Source: Malachius bipustulatus (Eukaryota > Arthropoda > Insecta > Coleoptera > Melyridae). Taken from it: a stretch of DNA of 64,000 bases. The stretch's first letter is position 1; each line of letters begins with the position of its first letter. The translations under genes and the position numbers were made by a program. This document shows positions 44,596 through 56,504 of the stretch, piece after piece. The notes under the pieces are model-generated. The model saw nothing but the letters and a program-made list of their open reading frames with translations, did not search any database and was not told the origin of the DNA. Where the stretch lies: contig OU342631.1 of NCBI GenBank assembly GCA_910589415.1, forward strand, positions 12,090,001 through 12,154,000, read 5' to 3'.

Positions 44596-45480
44596 TGTTT
44601 TATTGTAATCGATTTGACAGGTGTTGAAAAAATAATTCCATCGTAGCTTGCAGAAAATAATTTGAAACAACGCAATGTTATTTTGAACAGGGAGTGATAA
44701 TGATGAGTGATGTCCATTATGTATTTCTAATAAAAATTACTTAACATGAATAAACAATAACATCTCTGTCTTGTCAACATTAACTCTGCTTTATCAGAAC
44801 CGTATCTCATTGTCCTCGATAATTGGATAGTTTACTTCCTTTCTTGCGGGTTTATCAGCTTTTACAATTCCTATATTAGTTTCACAATCATCATACTCCT
44901 CGTTTTGATAAGTAGAATGACATAATTCATTTAAATCTATTATGGATGAAATGCCACGAAAAAAGTTTTAATTTTCATACCTACACCTACATCATGTAAA
45001 ATTTTTAAATGAAAATATAAAAATGTCTACAGAGTTCGTCTTAAAATCATTGCACTCGATAGTAATAATTATTGCAAGCGATGAACTCTTGAGTTCACTC
45101 TTGCCAAAGAATTAAATTATTGAAACGGCTGGTAATGGCGACAGATGAACGTGTCGGTCATACACAACAAGGGCAATTTCATTGAGCTTATTAGGTATAC
45201 CTAGTACAGTGTTAGTGTATTACTATAGTATGTATGTAATTCGTCTCGTATGTTTTGAAAGCTGTTTCCTCCATAGTACTCATTATTGTGGCGCGTCACA
45301 GCTATAGGATGTTTATTTCGTACTAGAATACTCTTATAAGGCCAGTTTACAAAGAGTAAACCTAATTGTTTCCCTGCTGCAGCATTTTCAAGGGACAACA
45401 GGCTACCAAAAGAACTCAGCCATATACCTAATAACATTTTTTATGATAGATACTTGTTATCTGTTTATTATTTTATTGTA
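44596..45480. other. Intron sequence without features
   Basis: No repeat or exon that I can support. Confidence 0.4.
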
Positions 45481-46342
45481 CAGGGTGTCTGCTTAAGGCT
45501 GGCCACCGGCTATATCTCGGAAACTAATGGGCCTATAACCTCAAAATAAAAAATTTCCAGACATAAGTGATCAACAGAAATTCAATGAAAATATTTTCAA
45601 GATGGCCGCACTTCCGGAAATACCGGAAGTTGACACCTACTTTGTTATTTTAACGGAAACACCCTGTAAAACTTTATATTTTTTAAATGTCTGAAGAAAT
45701 CGAATACAGGTAGTTTTCACCATCGGAATTTAGATTGAGCGGTTTATGAGTTATAAACAAGAAACAAGTGAAAATCGAAAATTATCAACTTCAAAGCAGT
45801 GTAGAACTAGACCGGCTCAAGATATCTAAAAACGGTTTACGTGTCCCTATCATAACTTTTCACATAGTATCCTACTATGTGGTTTAAATTTTAATACAGG
45901 GTGATGAAAAATCGGATAATTTTCATCACCCTGTATCAAAATTTACTCCACATACTGGGATAAAACGTGAAAAGTTAGGATAGGGACATGTAAACCGTTT
46001 TTGGATATATTGAGCCGTTCTAGTTCTACTCTGCTTTGAAGTTGAAAATTTTCGATTTTCACTTGTTTATAACTCATAAACCGCTCGATTTAAATTCCAA
46101 TGGTGAAAACCACCTGTATTCGATTTTTTCAGACATTTAAAAAATATAATAATATACAAGGTGTTCCTGTTAAAATAACGAAGCAGGTGTCAACTTCCGA
46201 TATTTCCGGCAGTGCGGCCATCTTGAAAATATTTTCATTGAATTTCTAGTGATCACTTATGTCTGGAAATTTTTTATTTTGAGGTTGTAGGCCCATTAGT
46301 TTCCGAGATATAGCCGGTGGCCAGCCTTAAGCAGACACCCTG
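45481..46342. mobile_element. Foldback element, CAGGGTGTCTGCTTAAGG type, three-layered
   Basis: Near-perfect palindrome with TA at both borders. Middle layer ACACCCTGTAAAACTTTATA to AAGGTGTTCC (45656-46167); core CAGGGTGATGAAAAATCGG / CATCACCCTG (45897-45933). All centred near 45912-45915. No gene. Confidence 0.95.
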
Positions 46343-47156
46343 TATGTAGAAGTCAGTCTTGGTCATGCACGGTGTAAGATAATAAGGTAGAGACGCGTGA
46401 AGCTGTGTTTTAATAGTGGGAGTTAAAGTCAAACCAGCGCAGGCAATGTGCGAGAGAGGCGGAACCAGAAAGGGTATAGTCGTTCTCCTTTTACACGTGG
46501 CGATAGATGGCCGAAACTGATCATTTAATATAATTTGATTTTTTTATAAGTGATCAGAAAAAATTGGTAAAAAATGTATCTTCAATATCCAATATAAATC
46601 TTACACCGTGATTGTGACGCTCTTGATGCACGAAGGTCAACCCAGGGGAAGGGAGTAAAATAAGGAAAGGCGGTAGGATATAAAATGAATACGAAACAGA
46701 AATTGTTTACTAAAAACAAATATGTACCTTTTCGCGCACCAGTGACATAAATGGTGTATGCGTTGATTCCTCGGTTGATTCATTTACGCCATATTGGAAA
46801 TTGGGTTGTTGACATTTTTCATGGTCATATCGTGTTCGCGTAGTTGTCTGCTGTGAAGATTTTTATAAATACAGGGTGTAGCAGTGACTATGTTTTTTTT
46901 TTTCAAGAAATTTACTGTAGCCCTAGGTATCTTTTTGTAATATTTAGTTTCTGTATTTACTCTATTATCTTCGCTACTACAAGAAAAACACAATTTTATA
47001 GCATAGCAAGTTTTTATCAAAAATGATTAACCAAATTTGATTCAGTTTTAAAATTAAGAAAATTACAATATCCTGCATGAATTGAAAACCAAAAATTTGT
47101 AAATATAAGTATACGTCCTCTTCCCTCAAAAAAAATGTCTTTGTCAGTCAAGCCTA
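46343..47156. other. Intron sequence with one isolated foldback tip
   Basis: ATACAGGGTGTAGCAGTGAC at 46869. Otherwise no features seen. Confidence 0.4.
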
Positions 47157-47410
47157 TTGAAAATGAGTGTATATTACCGAGAAAGTAATTTTTTCTGGAA
47201 TTTCGGATTTCTTCGAGATCTTTCTAGATTCTCCTTTGGGAATAGTCTAGGAAATACTCTTGAGTGTCCGAAAGTTGCACCGATCGGGATGAAATTTGAC
47301 AGGGACGTGACGCGGCACCCCCAAATACGACATATTGAAAATGGGCCGGATCCCAGAATTTTTAAGCCCTCGTTCAGGACCGTAGCTGTTTTTTACACCG
47401 TACCACCTAT
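47157..47410. repeat. Second copy of the dispersed repeat of ABCC intron 6
   Basis: Matches 3600-3815 in order and orientation (TTTTTTCTGGAATTTCG, CTAGGAAATACTC, GTTGCACCGATCGGG, ATTTGACAGGGACGT, GGGCCGGATCCCAGAATTT). Confidence 0.65.
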
Positions 47411-48325
47411 CTCAACTTTTCAAGATTTACTTTAATTGCATATTAATGAAAATTCACTTCTATCAATATCAAATGCTTTTTGACAGCTGTATTTAACTGA
47501 TTTTACTGTCACTATGTATTTTTCATAAACTGGTACTTACTGTTATAATAATAGTGCTTATTACCTACACAGTTAAGACCGATGCTCCATATTTTACAAA
47601 AAAAAGGTTTAATTTAAATTAAAAGAAAAAATGTCGAGCCGAAACTTTTCATGTACCTACTATTTATTCTTTATTGCAATTTATTTTATTTACGCTCGAT
47701 AAATTACAAAGCAAGATAACACCGTGTTGAAGATAATAATACTCCGACGAAAGCATGCAAAAATTAACCAGGCTGATATCGCCATTTATTACAAGAGTCC
47801 ACAGTATTAATAATTATTATTATTGCATAACAATAGAACAATATTAGCATTAGGTACACTCGTATTGGCGCAAATAAATTTGTATTTTATTCTTACTGCC
47901 TTTAAAGGGTTGACATAGCACACCTTTATTATGCAATAAATGTCTCGGGCGTTGAAATGAATACACCATGCTCTAAATTCGGTTTATGTGGGCTTGAATG
48001 TGTATGAATATTTCCTTATTCTTTTTTAATTTGTACACATTTACACATGCTTATTTTTTTGAGCTTCAGAAAACAAGTCTAGAGTGTCCCGTAAGTCGCG
48101 CAAAAACTCTTCAGTACGTTGTTAATAAGGGAACATCAAGGGAGTCACATAAAAATAGTAAAATATTTCTTATAAATTGACCCAGATATGAAGTGGTAAA
48201 CGTGAGAACTCAACTTCTTATTGAGAATATTAGAGAATTTCTTTTTTTGAAATTATAGAGCTTATTATAACCTTTTGTTTAAGATATCGCCGATTTTTTT
48301 TTTTCAAAAGTACCCCCTATAATAT
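47411..48325. other. Intron sequence without features
   Basis: Nothing recognised. Confidence 0.4.
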
Positions 48326-48725
48326 TGTAACGAAAGAACACTGAGACTGAGGAATTATTCTGGCATTTTGTTATGCCAGAATGTTTCCGCGCATGTTCGA
48401 AAGCCCAATTCTGTGTCTAACTAAAGCCACCATTGAAATGTCCAGAACTGTCAAGATCCACGTTCGGCTTGTATATAAGAGCCAATGGCAGTGGCTATAG
48501 TTACAGTTTGGATTGAAGTGCTACAGAACAGAGTAAAAAAAGTAGTGAAGGATAAGAAAGAAAGAAGGTTGTGACAAGTGAAGTGAAATCAGAGATTAGA
48601 AAGTCGTGTTGTGTGTAAATAAGAACTGATTATTTAGACTTGGAGGTTATTGTTATTGTTAATTTGTTATAATGTGCTGTGACTGATTTAAATAAAGACT
48701 AATTATAAATAATAATTGTATGACA
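48326..48725 (+). mobile_element. Possible solo LTR
   Basis: Begins TGTAACG and could end in ...TATGACA at 48725. It contains a good TATA box (TATATAAGA, 48472-48480), a plausible start region with CAGTTTGG, and AATAAA at 48691, in the order U3-R-U5. A 10-bp perfect hairpin is at 48357-48382. No gag-pol or second LTR. No target duplication was found, so an independent host promoter remains possible. Confidence 0.4.
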
Positions 48726-49690
48726 TTTGGTTTGAAAAAATAAAAAGGAAGATCGTTTCAATAAATAAAAGTGTTCCTGTACTGAGGATTGTAAACTTAA
48801 TAAATATTTTTCTTCTGGATCTACTGTAATAAAACGAGCGGCATGGATTTATTATTAGAACTAGGGTATAACAAAATTCCAGCTGAAATATCTCAGTAAT
48901 TTATAGTTTAAATAATGCAGTTTGGAATTTCGCTGAAAGATTCTTCATTGAGAGAAATGGTGAAAATTGTTTTCTTCCCATTAGTTACAGTGTGGGTTTG
49001 TTAGATTCCTCTTTCCCCCATGCTGTTGGTATTAGATAAGCATGTTATTAACTGTAGGTACTAATGGTATTGTAATAATGAGTAATGATATTTAAACGAG
49101 CACATATTTACAAAAGTTCTTGATTAGAAAATAGGTACTTTTGAATTTGGTTACATTGTGATTGCTCACATAAATCTGGAGATAAAGATGATGCTTATTA
49201 TTAGAAACATATTGTGAACACTCTTCTACAATATTTTTATTATTTATACAGGCTACGGTTAGTATGTACACGTTACAAAAGGTGTTGCAAGTTAGAGAGC
49301 AATAATTTTATGAATCCACAATTAAATGGCACTTAAGTGCCCATTGCGAAATTGAAATGCTCTTATAGTTTTAGAGAATACGATTGATCTGCTGACTAAA
49401 AAATAAGTTAACATAAAACAAAATTTTCAAAATTCAACAAGTTTATACATAATTAGATGCTAAATAAGTGTCCTGCTGCGAAATTAAATGCTCAATACTT
49501 TCATTGAGCACTTTTCATTACAACACTTTCATAATTATTAAACACTTGAAATTCTCGAAAAATTGTTTATTTTTGTTTCAAAATCTGTAAGTAGTTAAAA
49601 TAAAAACACTAATGAATGATAAAGCAATTTTACAAAGTAGAAACCTTCAATTTTATTCATTTCAATAGCTTTTAATGGGCCTTTAATTAT
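48726..49690. other. Intron sequence, AT-rich
   Basis: Weak hints of the GCACTTAA repeat that follows (for example 49328-49345, 49460-49500). No gene. Confidence 0.4.
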
Positions 49691-50335
49691 GATTTAATTA
49701 AACGACGGTTGCTAGATTTAAAAAATTTTGTTTCATTCCAGCCATGATCTGGTAACTTCCTATTTAGTTAGCAGATCAGGCGTTCTCTCCCACTCTTGCA
49801 CTTAGTGGCAGAAAAGGACTTGCACTTCATTTCAAAAAAGGGCACTTAATTAGCACTTGATTATTATTCATCGGCTTGTTCGATTAAAAAAATTATATTC
49901 CATTCAAACAGTGATCTGCTAACTTAATTTTTAGTTTGAAGACCAGGCATTTTCTCTAAAACTAGCACTTAATTTCATAATAGCCCTTAATTAGCCCTTG
50001 ATTATCTAAGTATAGGCTTGTTCGATTTTAAAAAGTATGCTTCATTCCAACAGTGACATGCTAGCTTACTATTTAGTTCTCGATTTAGTTAGTAGATCAG
50101 TCGTTTCTCGAACTCTTGCACTTAGTGTCAGAAAAGGGCTTGCTTGCACTTAATTTCAAAAAAGGGCACTTGATTATTATTCATGGCCTTGTTCGATTTT
50201 AAAAATTATGTTTATTTCAACACTGATCTGCTAACTTAATTTTTAGTTAGAAGACCAGATTTTTTCTCTAAAACTATGAAAGCACTTAATTTCATAATAG
50301 GGCACTTGATTAACACATAATTCATTCATAAAATT
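49691..50335. repeat. Dimeric (A-B-A-B) tandem repeat
   Basis: Unit A (about 49691-49880 and 50027-50198) has CTTGCACTTAGTGxCAGAAAAGG and AAAAAAGGGCACTT. Unit B (49881-50026 and 50199-50335) has GTGATCTGCTAACTTAATTT and TTTTCTCTAAAACTA. A and B share TTCGAT(T)...CATTCCAxCAGTGA and GCACTTAATTTCA, so they are diverged monomers amplified as a pair of about 320 bases. Confidence 0.7.
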
Positions 50336-50499
50336 ATTTGTTTGCTCTTGTAGCTTGGGGCATCTGGTCCCAACTAATGTTTACAGAATTAGTCAAATTT
50401 GTTTTTTTTTTCTCTCAATTTTCATAATTTTATAAGTTTGTTTATACCGCAGCTATCTGAAAAATTACTTCGATTTTTGAAATAATTAACCCAAGTCAA

Positions 50500-51290
50500 G
50501 TTAGCCACGCTTCGGCCAGCCACTATTTCGGCCAGGGAGAGGGATTTTGTTTAATGTCCAGCAAAAAAAAAAAAATTCGTTATTGACGGCTTGAATGGAA
50601 AATATTAATTTTTTGTTGATAATACTAATAATATTATTATAATATTTCGGACCTTTTCAGCAAATGTTCAGTAAAAAGTTTGTTTTTTCAGTTTATAAAG
50701 TCCGTGGCCGAAACCGTGGCTGGCCATTATTATAAATTTTTTGACCTTTTAAAGCAAAAATGGCCATTTTCGGTTTATTAAGTCGTAGCCGAAAGCGAGG
50801 TTGGCCATTATGTTAAAATTTCGGGCTTCTTTTACTGCCACAATTTGTTTCAGTTTCTGAAGTCCGTGGCCGAAAACGTGGCTGGCCATTATTATAAAAT
50901 TCTGGGCTTCTTTCAACAAGATTTCTGCCAGAATTTTTTCCAGTTTCGTAAGTCCGTGGCCGAAAGTGTGATTGGCCATTGTTATGAATTTTTTTGACTT
51001 TGTTGAGCAAAATTACAGCAAAAATTACATTTTTCAGTTTTTTAAGTCGTGGCGAAAAGTGCGGCTGGCCATTATTATAAAATGTCGTATATTTTCAACA
51101 AAATTTCAGCTTAAACGATTCTTTTAGATTATTAAGTCTGTGGCTAGTCATTATGATGATTTTTTTTTACTTTTTTGAGCCAAATTTCAAAAAAAGGATT
51201 TTTTCAGTTTCTCAATACGACCGCGGTGGAAAGTCTGGCCGGCAATATTATAAAATTTCGGACTTTTTTGAGCAGAATTTCAGCAAATAT
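50500..51290. repeat. Tandem repeat (satellite-like), about 85-95-bp unit
   Basis: AAGTCCGTGGCCGAAA...CGTGGCTGGCCATTATTATAAA recurs near 50698, 50780, 50862, 50950, 51043, 51130 and 51218 with drift. Minus-strand open frames across it (repeated FGHGL-type peptides) follow from the repeat. Confidence 0.8.
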
Positions 51291-51334
51291 GATTTTTTCG
51301 AAAGTTACCAAAATTACCATCGAATGAAAAAAAT

Positions 51335-51475
51335 CTCTCGTCTGGTGTTCCACAGGGCTCAGTTTTAGGTCCTCTAATTTTCTTAAATCGTCATCTTTGC
51401 TGCTGGTGATGTCACCAAAATATTCACCCAATAATAAGATGCTCTAATATGCAAATGATATGAAAATTTGCTTCC
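51335..51475 (+). pseudogene. Non-LTR reverse transcriptase fragment
   Basis: SGVPQGSVLGPLIFLN (51341-51388) is followed, after frame breaks, by YANDMKICF (51448-51474), equivalent to the YADD active site with A-N-D. About 50 codons remain. Confidence 0.7.
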
Positions 51476-52745
51476 TGCTTCTTCAAAATGGTGCAGTAGG
51501 TAGGTCTTTAATTTGAATTTGTAATGTGAACGCTATGGCTATTAATAAACGTTGACAAAGATGAAGAATAATATAAGCGAGAATATAAGTATAAACCTAC
51601 CTACCTTCTTCTGTCGTTTAAAGACTTTATTTTTTTATGCCTGTTCATGTTCAATTAACGAAATTACTTAAAAATTTATTTTGTTTCCTATCACCATCAC
51701 ACTGATCACATGTGCCTCTTTTTCCTCTCTGAAAAATTCGTTCAAGCCTGGAATAACAATAAATAAATACAAAAGGAATTCTGTTTATTTTAATTCCAAC
51801 CCGCTAACTATCATTTCACAACAACAACAACAACTGCATTACTCATTAGTAGTGTTTTGGTGTATTTTTAATTAGTCGAAGCCAGACAGGAAGGTACCAA
51901 AATCCAACAACAGGGGATGAGGCCGGAGGGTTAAATATAGATCTGGAGCAACCAACTGGAGCAGTTGCTGTTGTTTTTCTTCCGTTTCTTGAAGACTTTG
52001 TAGGTGTTAATAAAGCAGCAGGATTAATATAGAGATTGTCATTGTCGTCTTATGTTCCTCTAGTACTAGCACTAGTAGGTACATACTATCCATCTCTGAG
52101 ATGCGTTTACTTTTTTTTTTGTTAAAGATTAAACGAAGTGAGTTCGTTTAAAATAGAAGAAGCGACAGGAAACATTTTGGCTGTCAAGTTCGTTTTGTTA
52201 CAAAGCTCAAACGTAACGACAGGGTTCTTATATTTGTTTAAGAAAATTTATTTTTAATTTCAGTGTTGTCTTATTTATAGATTTTATTCCGCAATACAGT
52301 GTGTGAATACTGTGGATTTTTTACATCTTAATTTATGAATGTTAAACTAATTAATTATTTTTGAACGTTTCTATTCCCACGTTAACTCAACTCCCAATTT
52401 TTTGCTTTAATTTTTACTTCATCTCCAAAACATACAACGAAATTGTGTGTTCTTAAGGATATCGTCAATTAGACCATTTGGCAGAATTATTACCAGCAAT
52501 TACAGAGGCTTGTCGAATGTCATACATGACAGTTTAGCAATTTAGGACCCTAATAGCTCCCTGCTGATTATTTTTCATTCTTTTTTGGCTTTCGTATTTT
52601 TTATCCACCGTTTTACAGCATAGCTGGGTTCGAAATTGATATTTAACTGTAAGAAATATGGAAATTTGCGTGTATCAGAAAAAATTGCAACAAAACAGCA
52701 ATAATTGTTTGGCACCGAAACAATCTGCAGTAAAAAAATCCCATA
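51476..52745. other. Intron sequence without features
   Basis: No gene or repeat recognised, only CAACAACAA and T-rich runs. Confidence 0.4.
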
Positions 52746-52769
52746 AGATAAGTGGAATTGGCAAACGGC

Positions 52770-52950
52770 AAATAATCATCCCTCCATGTGTTGTCAAGCC
52801 CATTTCCAGATCCAGGCGGCTGTCTGAGCAAGAACGCCCCCTGACAAGCCTGACCGCTATTACCTCCCTGCTTCTCCCACAGCAAGCAAGAGTCAATGTG
52901 CCCGCTCAAAAATCTTCCAGGCACACCACTGTCAACGCCATCCCATAACG
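52770..52950. repeat. Duplicated segment, copy 1
   Basis: Matches 53255-53435 in the same orientation (CATCCCTCCATGTGTTGT, GGCTGTCTGAGCAAGAACGC, GCACACCACTGTCAACGCC). An RT remnant lies between the copies. Confidence 0.75.
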
Positions 52951-52984
52951 CAATCAAAATACCTACGCTCTTCCCCAGACTTGT

Positions 52985-53215
52985 AGTAGGTATGTTGGTT
53001 TACCTGAAACCTCAAAGCAACTCCCAGCTCTAAAGATTTACGATTTCGGGTATAAACGAAGCGTCATCAGCATGCAAAATGTTTTTTTTTTTTTTTTTTA
53101 ATTTGACAGATACCCAGGAAGGTCATTTATGTAAATCCTCGTGTAAATCGTAAAAAGAAAGGAGCCTAAGATTGATCCCTGAGGTATTCCCATATTAGTT
53201 TTCACTGTTTTTACA
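52985..53215 (-). pseudogene. Non-LTR reverse transcriptase fragment
   Basis: Minus strand: IPQGSILGSFLF...YINDLPGYL (53205 down to 53105), then HADDASFI (about 53077 down to 53052). The order matches RT motifs 4 and 5 with the DD active site. A T-run (53082-53100) and frame breaks separate them. Confidence 0.65.
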
Positions 53216-53254
53216 TGAGGCATGTCCTCACACTAAAACCCTCCTTTCAAACAA

Positions 53255-53435
53255 TCATCCCTCCATGTGTTGTTAAGCCCACTGCCTGATCCAGACGGCT
53301 GTCTGAGCAAGAACGCCCCCTGACCGCAACATTACCTCCCTGCCTCTGCCACAGCAAGGAAGAGTCAATGTGCCTGCTAAAAAATCTTCCAGGCGCAGAC
53401 GCACCACTGTCAACGCCTTCCCGTACCCCAAACAA
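53255..53435. repeat. Duplicated segment, copy 2
   Basis: Direct copy of 52770-52950, with small insertions (GCAGAC near 53397). Confidence 0.75.
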
Positions 53436-53714
53436 AATACGCACGTAGACGAAGCAAATATAGAGGTTTTTCTTTCCAAAAAGAGTAACGGAATACCATC
53501 GGTGCCGTTCCACGCGGAATAGCTCCCAGATCGTCACTTCACAGTTTTCTATACTCGAGTTTACCATTTTTTTTTTTTTTTGCTTGTAAAAGAAAAACTG
53601 ATGGGGCAATCTGTTGACAATCTGTTAGTTACGAATAAAATTAGAGCTGAAACAAGACGATCGGTTCATTATTAAGGGAGAAAAACCAAGATAGCGTTTT
53701 TTTTTCTAAACAAT

Positions 53715-54970
53715 TCGTAACGTTGTCATTTTTTGAGGTGCAGTGCAGGCTCTTTGCGAGACGAGATAGTCGATACTGATAGGTACTACATGTGTGTAAA
53801 ACACAGACGCTGTCGGATAATTAGCTCTTCATAAGTTCTTCATACCATATTTTGCAGCGAGATGCTCTACTAAAGATCGTCCTATTCGAATTTACCAAGC
53901 GGATTTGGAAAGTAAAAGTGTTCAGCTGTATAAAACGTCACTTTTCGTTTTCCATTCAAACAGTGATAATGGGTAAAAATTGCGCGCAAATATGAGCGAA
54001 AACGGCCTAGCGCGCGAGAGTGGGGCGAGAACAGCAGATGAGGAGTATAACGGTGCTTGTAAGGTCTCTAATTTAAGCATGACACATTAAAAAAAAAAAA
54101 AAAAACTGGTGACGAGGAATTTTCGAGCTGTTCCTAGCTCTCGTTATTTTCCGAAAAACTAAAAAAAAAAACGCTTTTTCGTGCTAGGATTTGACCTCAA
54201 TTTGGAAAGTACGTACTCGCGGAAAAAAAACGAAAAGCACAGGAATTTCGAGCTATTTTCGAGCTGCTCAATGAAATTTTCTAGCTGTTTGTAGCTCTTG
54301 TCATTTCCCGGATAAAACGAAATGCACAGGAATTTCGAGCTATCACGAAAATGCGGTTTTTTCGTTTTTCTGGAAAATTACGAGAGCTAGGAACAGCTCG
54401 AAAATCTCATTGAGTATCTCGAAAATAGCTCGAAATTCCTGTGCTGTTTGGGTTAATCTTCAGACTGAATTAAAAAAGTCAGGTAAGCATTACAAAAAAA
54501 ATTGCGATTTTCCGGCAAACGCTGAAAGCTAGAGACAGCTCGAAAATCCCTCGTCATCAGTTTGTTTTTTAATATTTATTTTTCAAAAATGTATCATGCT
54601 TATTCTTGAATCATGCTTCCAAATTAGGGACCTGTGCTTGTATTATACCTTCCCCTCATCTGCTGTTCTGTCCCCACTCCACGACTGCTCTCTAGCGCTC
54701 GGCCGTTTTCGCTCATGTTTGCGCACAATTTTTAGCTACAACATTTAAATGGAAAATGCGGAAAAATGGATTGTCAACGTTTTATAGCTGAACACTTCTA
54801 CTTCTCAAATCCGTTTGATAAATTGCATCCAGCCTCGCTTACAAAATACGGTATGAAGAACTAATTATTTGACATAGTCTGGGTTTTGCACACAGTAAGC
54901 ACCTATCAAATATCGACTATATCGAAAAAAGCCTGCACTGCATCTCCAAAAATGACGTTACCGTTACCGG
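53715..54970. mobile_element. Large inverted-repeat element
   Basis: Left AACGTTGTCATTTTTTGAGG...CAGTGCAGGC, right GCCTGCACTGCATCTCCAAAAATGACGTTACC. Pairs throughout: CAGCAGATGAGGAG with CTCATCTGCTGTTC, GAGCGAAAACGGCC with GGCCGTTTTCGCTC, and a central GAATTTTCGAGCTGTTCCTAGCTCTCGT palindrome. No gene inside. Confidence 0.8.
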
Positions 54971-54989
54971 CCGGTTAAAATTGCCGAAA

Positions 54990-55700
54990 TTCAAATATGT
55001 TTATGGCGATAAAAAGTCCCTAAGGGCGTGAAGTAAATATGTATACAGGGTGATGAAAAATCGGCTATTTTATTTTTTTCTGTTCACCGTTACTAACTTC
55101 GTTATTGTTGGAGCTACGGAATTGGTTAAATTAGCAAAAGAGAATAATTTTTGTTGCACATTACAGTGAGAAAAACAGAAAAACGATTGAAAGTTTTAAG
55201 ATTTTCAAAGCTACAACGAAAATGGCTCAAGATATCGTAAAATGACGTCTCTATCTTCAGTTTTAATGTTCTATCTATGTGATATAGAAATATTTTGCAA
55301 TTTTGATTGAATTTTTGTACTGCCTTTAACATTGAAAATGTCGCTTTTCACTTGTTTATAACTCATAAACTACTTACTCGCTTTGAACGCAGCCTGTATA
55401 ACCCATTTTAATTCGATTTTATCTAAACAATATCTTTTGAAAGCAATTTTTGAAACTGCTTTTTTGGAAATATCTCATGATGTAGACTTTCAATTGTTTA
55501 TCTGTTTCCACCACTGTAAGTAATAAGAGGCAAAAATTCTTCACTTTTGCTAATTTAATCGATTTCGTAGCTCCAATAATAACCAAGTTAGCAATGGTTA
55601 ACAGAGAAAACAAAATAGCAGATATTTCATCATCCTGTATACATATTCACTTCACAGTTCACGCCCATGGAGACTTTTGATCGCCACAACATAAACAGTT
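54990..55700. mobile_element. Inverted-repeat element interrupted by a foldback element
   Basis: Outer arms GTTTATGGCGATAAAAAGTC...GGGCGTGAAGTAAATATG (55000-55041) and CATATTCACTTCACAG...CACGCCCATGGAGACTTTTGATCGCCACAACATAAAC (55642-55698) pair. The foldback at 55046-55637 lies at their centre. Confidence 0.65.
55046..55637. mobile_element. Foldback element at the centre of another inverted repeat
   Basis: CAGGGTGATGAAAAATCGGC to ...ATTTCATCATCCTG, with TATA on both sides. Paired AACTTCGTTATTGTTGGAGCTACGGAATTGG and its complement. Its tip equals the core mini-palindrome of the three-layered elements. Confidence 0.85.
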
Positions 55701-56504
55701 GAATAACATCTTTAAATTTCAGAATATCTTGTTCATACAAATATTCAGTTTCTAGGTTGCCTAAATGAATCATCCCTGTAGTTATAATTTTTCAAATTCG
55801 GAATAAAAAAAATCGGAATATTTTTTTCTTGGCCTTTTGGGGGCTTCACATCAATAATTCGACTCTATGGATTTGTTTTGTATAGTTTGATAAGAACGTT
55901 AAATTAAGTAATTTCATCCTGTATGTTTATTGATTTGAAATAAACTGTAACTAGGGTGTGTACCATTAATCTGATTATTTATTACTGTAGTAGAATTTTT
56001 TAATAGGGGATCTAAAAATTAGTTTTTCTATTTTTCTATTTATATTCCCTATCTTCCTGTTATAGCTTCCATCTGGCGTTTTTCCTTTCATTAACGGGGG
56101 GATATCTTATTTCTCTTCAGTGTAGGATACTTCAGTTTGTCTAGTCATTTATCATTTTGATTGGTTTATTGTCTTGGAAAATTGTCAACTCTTGTCATTT
56201 AATACACGTGATTGTATTTGGTGGAGCTTAATTATTGTGTCTTTTAAATGTAACCAATTCTAGTCAATTAATAGGTACACTAAATTCATAAAAATTTTGA
56301 TAAAACTTTTAGAAAAATTCATTCATTGATTTTGAAAAAAAGTTCATTGATCAATAATAAGATTCATGAAACTTTATGTATCCGTCTGGTTTTAATATTA
56401 GTGATCTGATTTTGCAATAATAATTGTCCTATTTTCTGTTCTGTAATTAATTGTCAGCATATGTTTTAAATTATTATGTAATAATGTTTTATTTTATTTT
56501 GCAG
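55701..56504. other. End of the long intron before the exon at 56505
   Basis: AT-rich, no repeat seen; closes with ATTTTATTTTGCAG, a strong acceptor. Confidence 0.5.

Noticed and set aside
49691..50335. CRISPR-like repeat array.
   Set aside because: The units are long, degenerate and contiguous with no unique spacers, and the DNA is clearly eukaryotic.
50749..51010. Minus-strand open frames with a repeated FGHGL-like peptide.
   Set aside because: Produced by the 85-95-bp tandem repeat; not a repeat protein gene.
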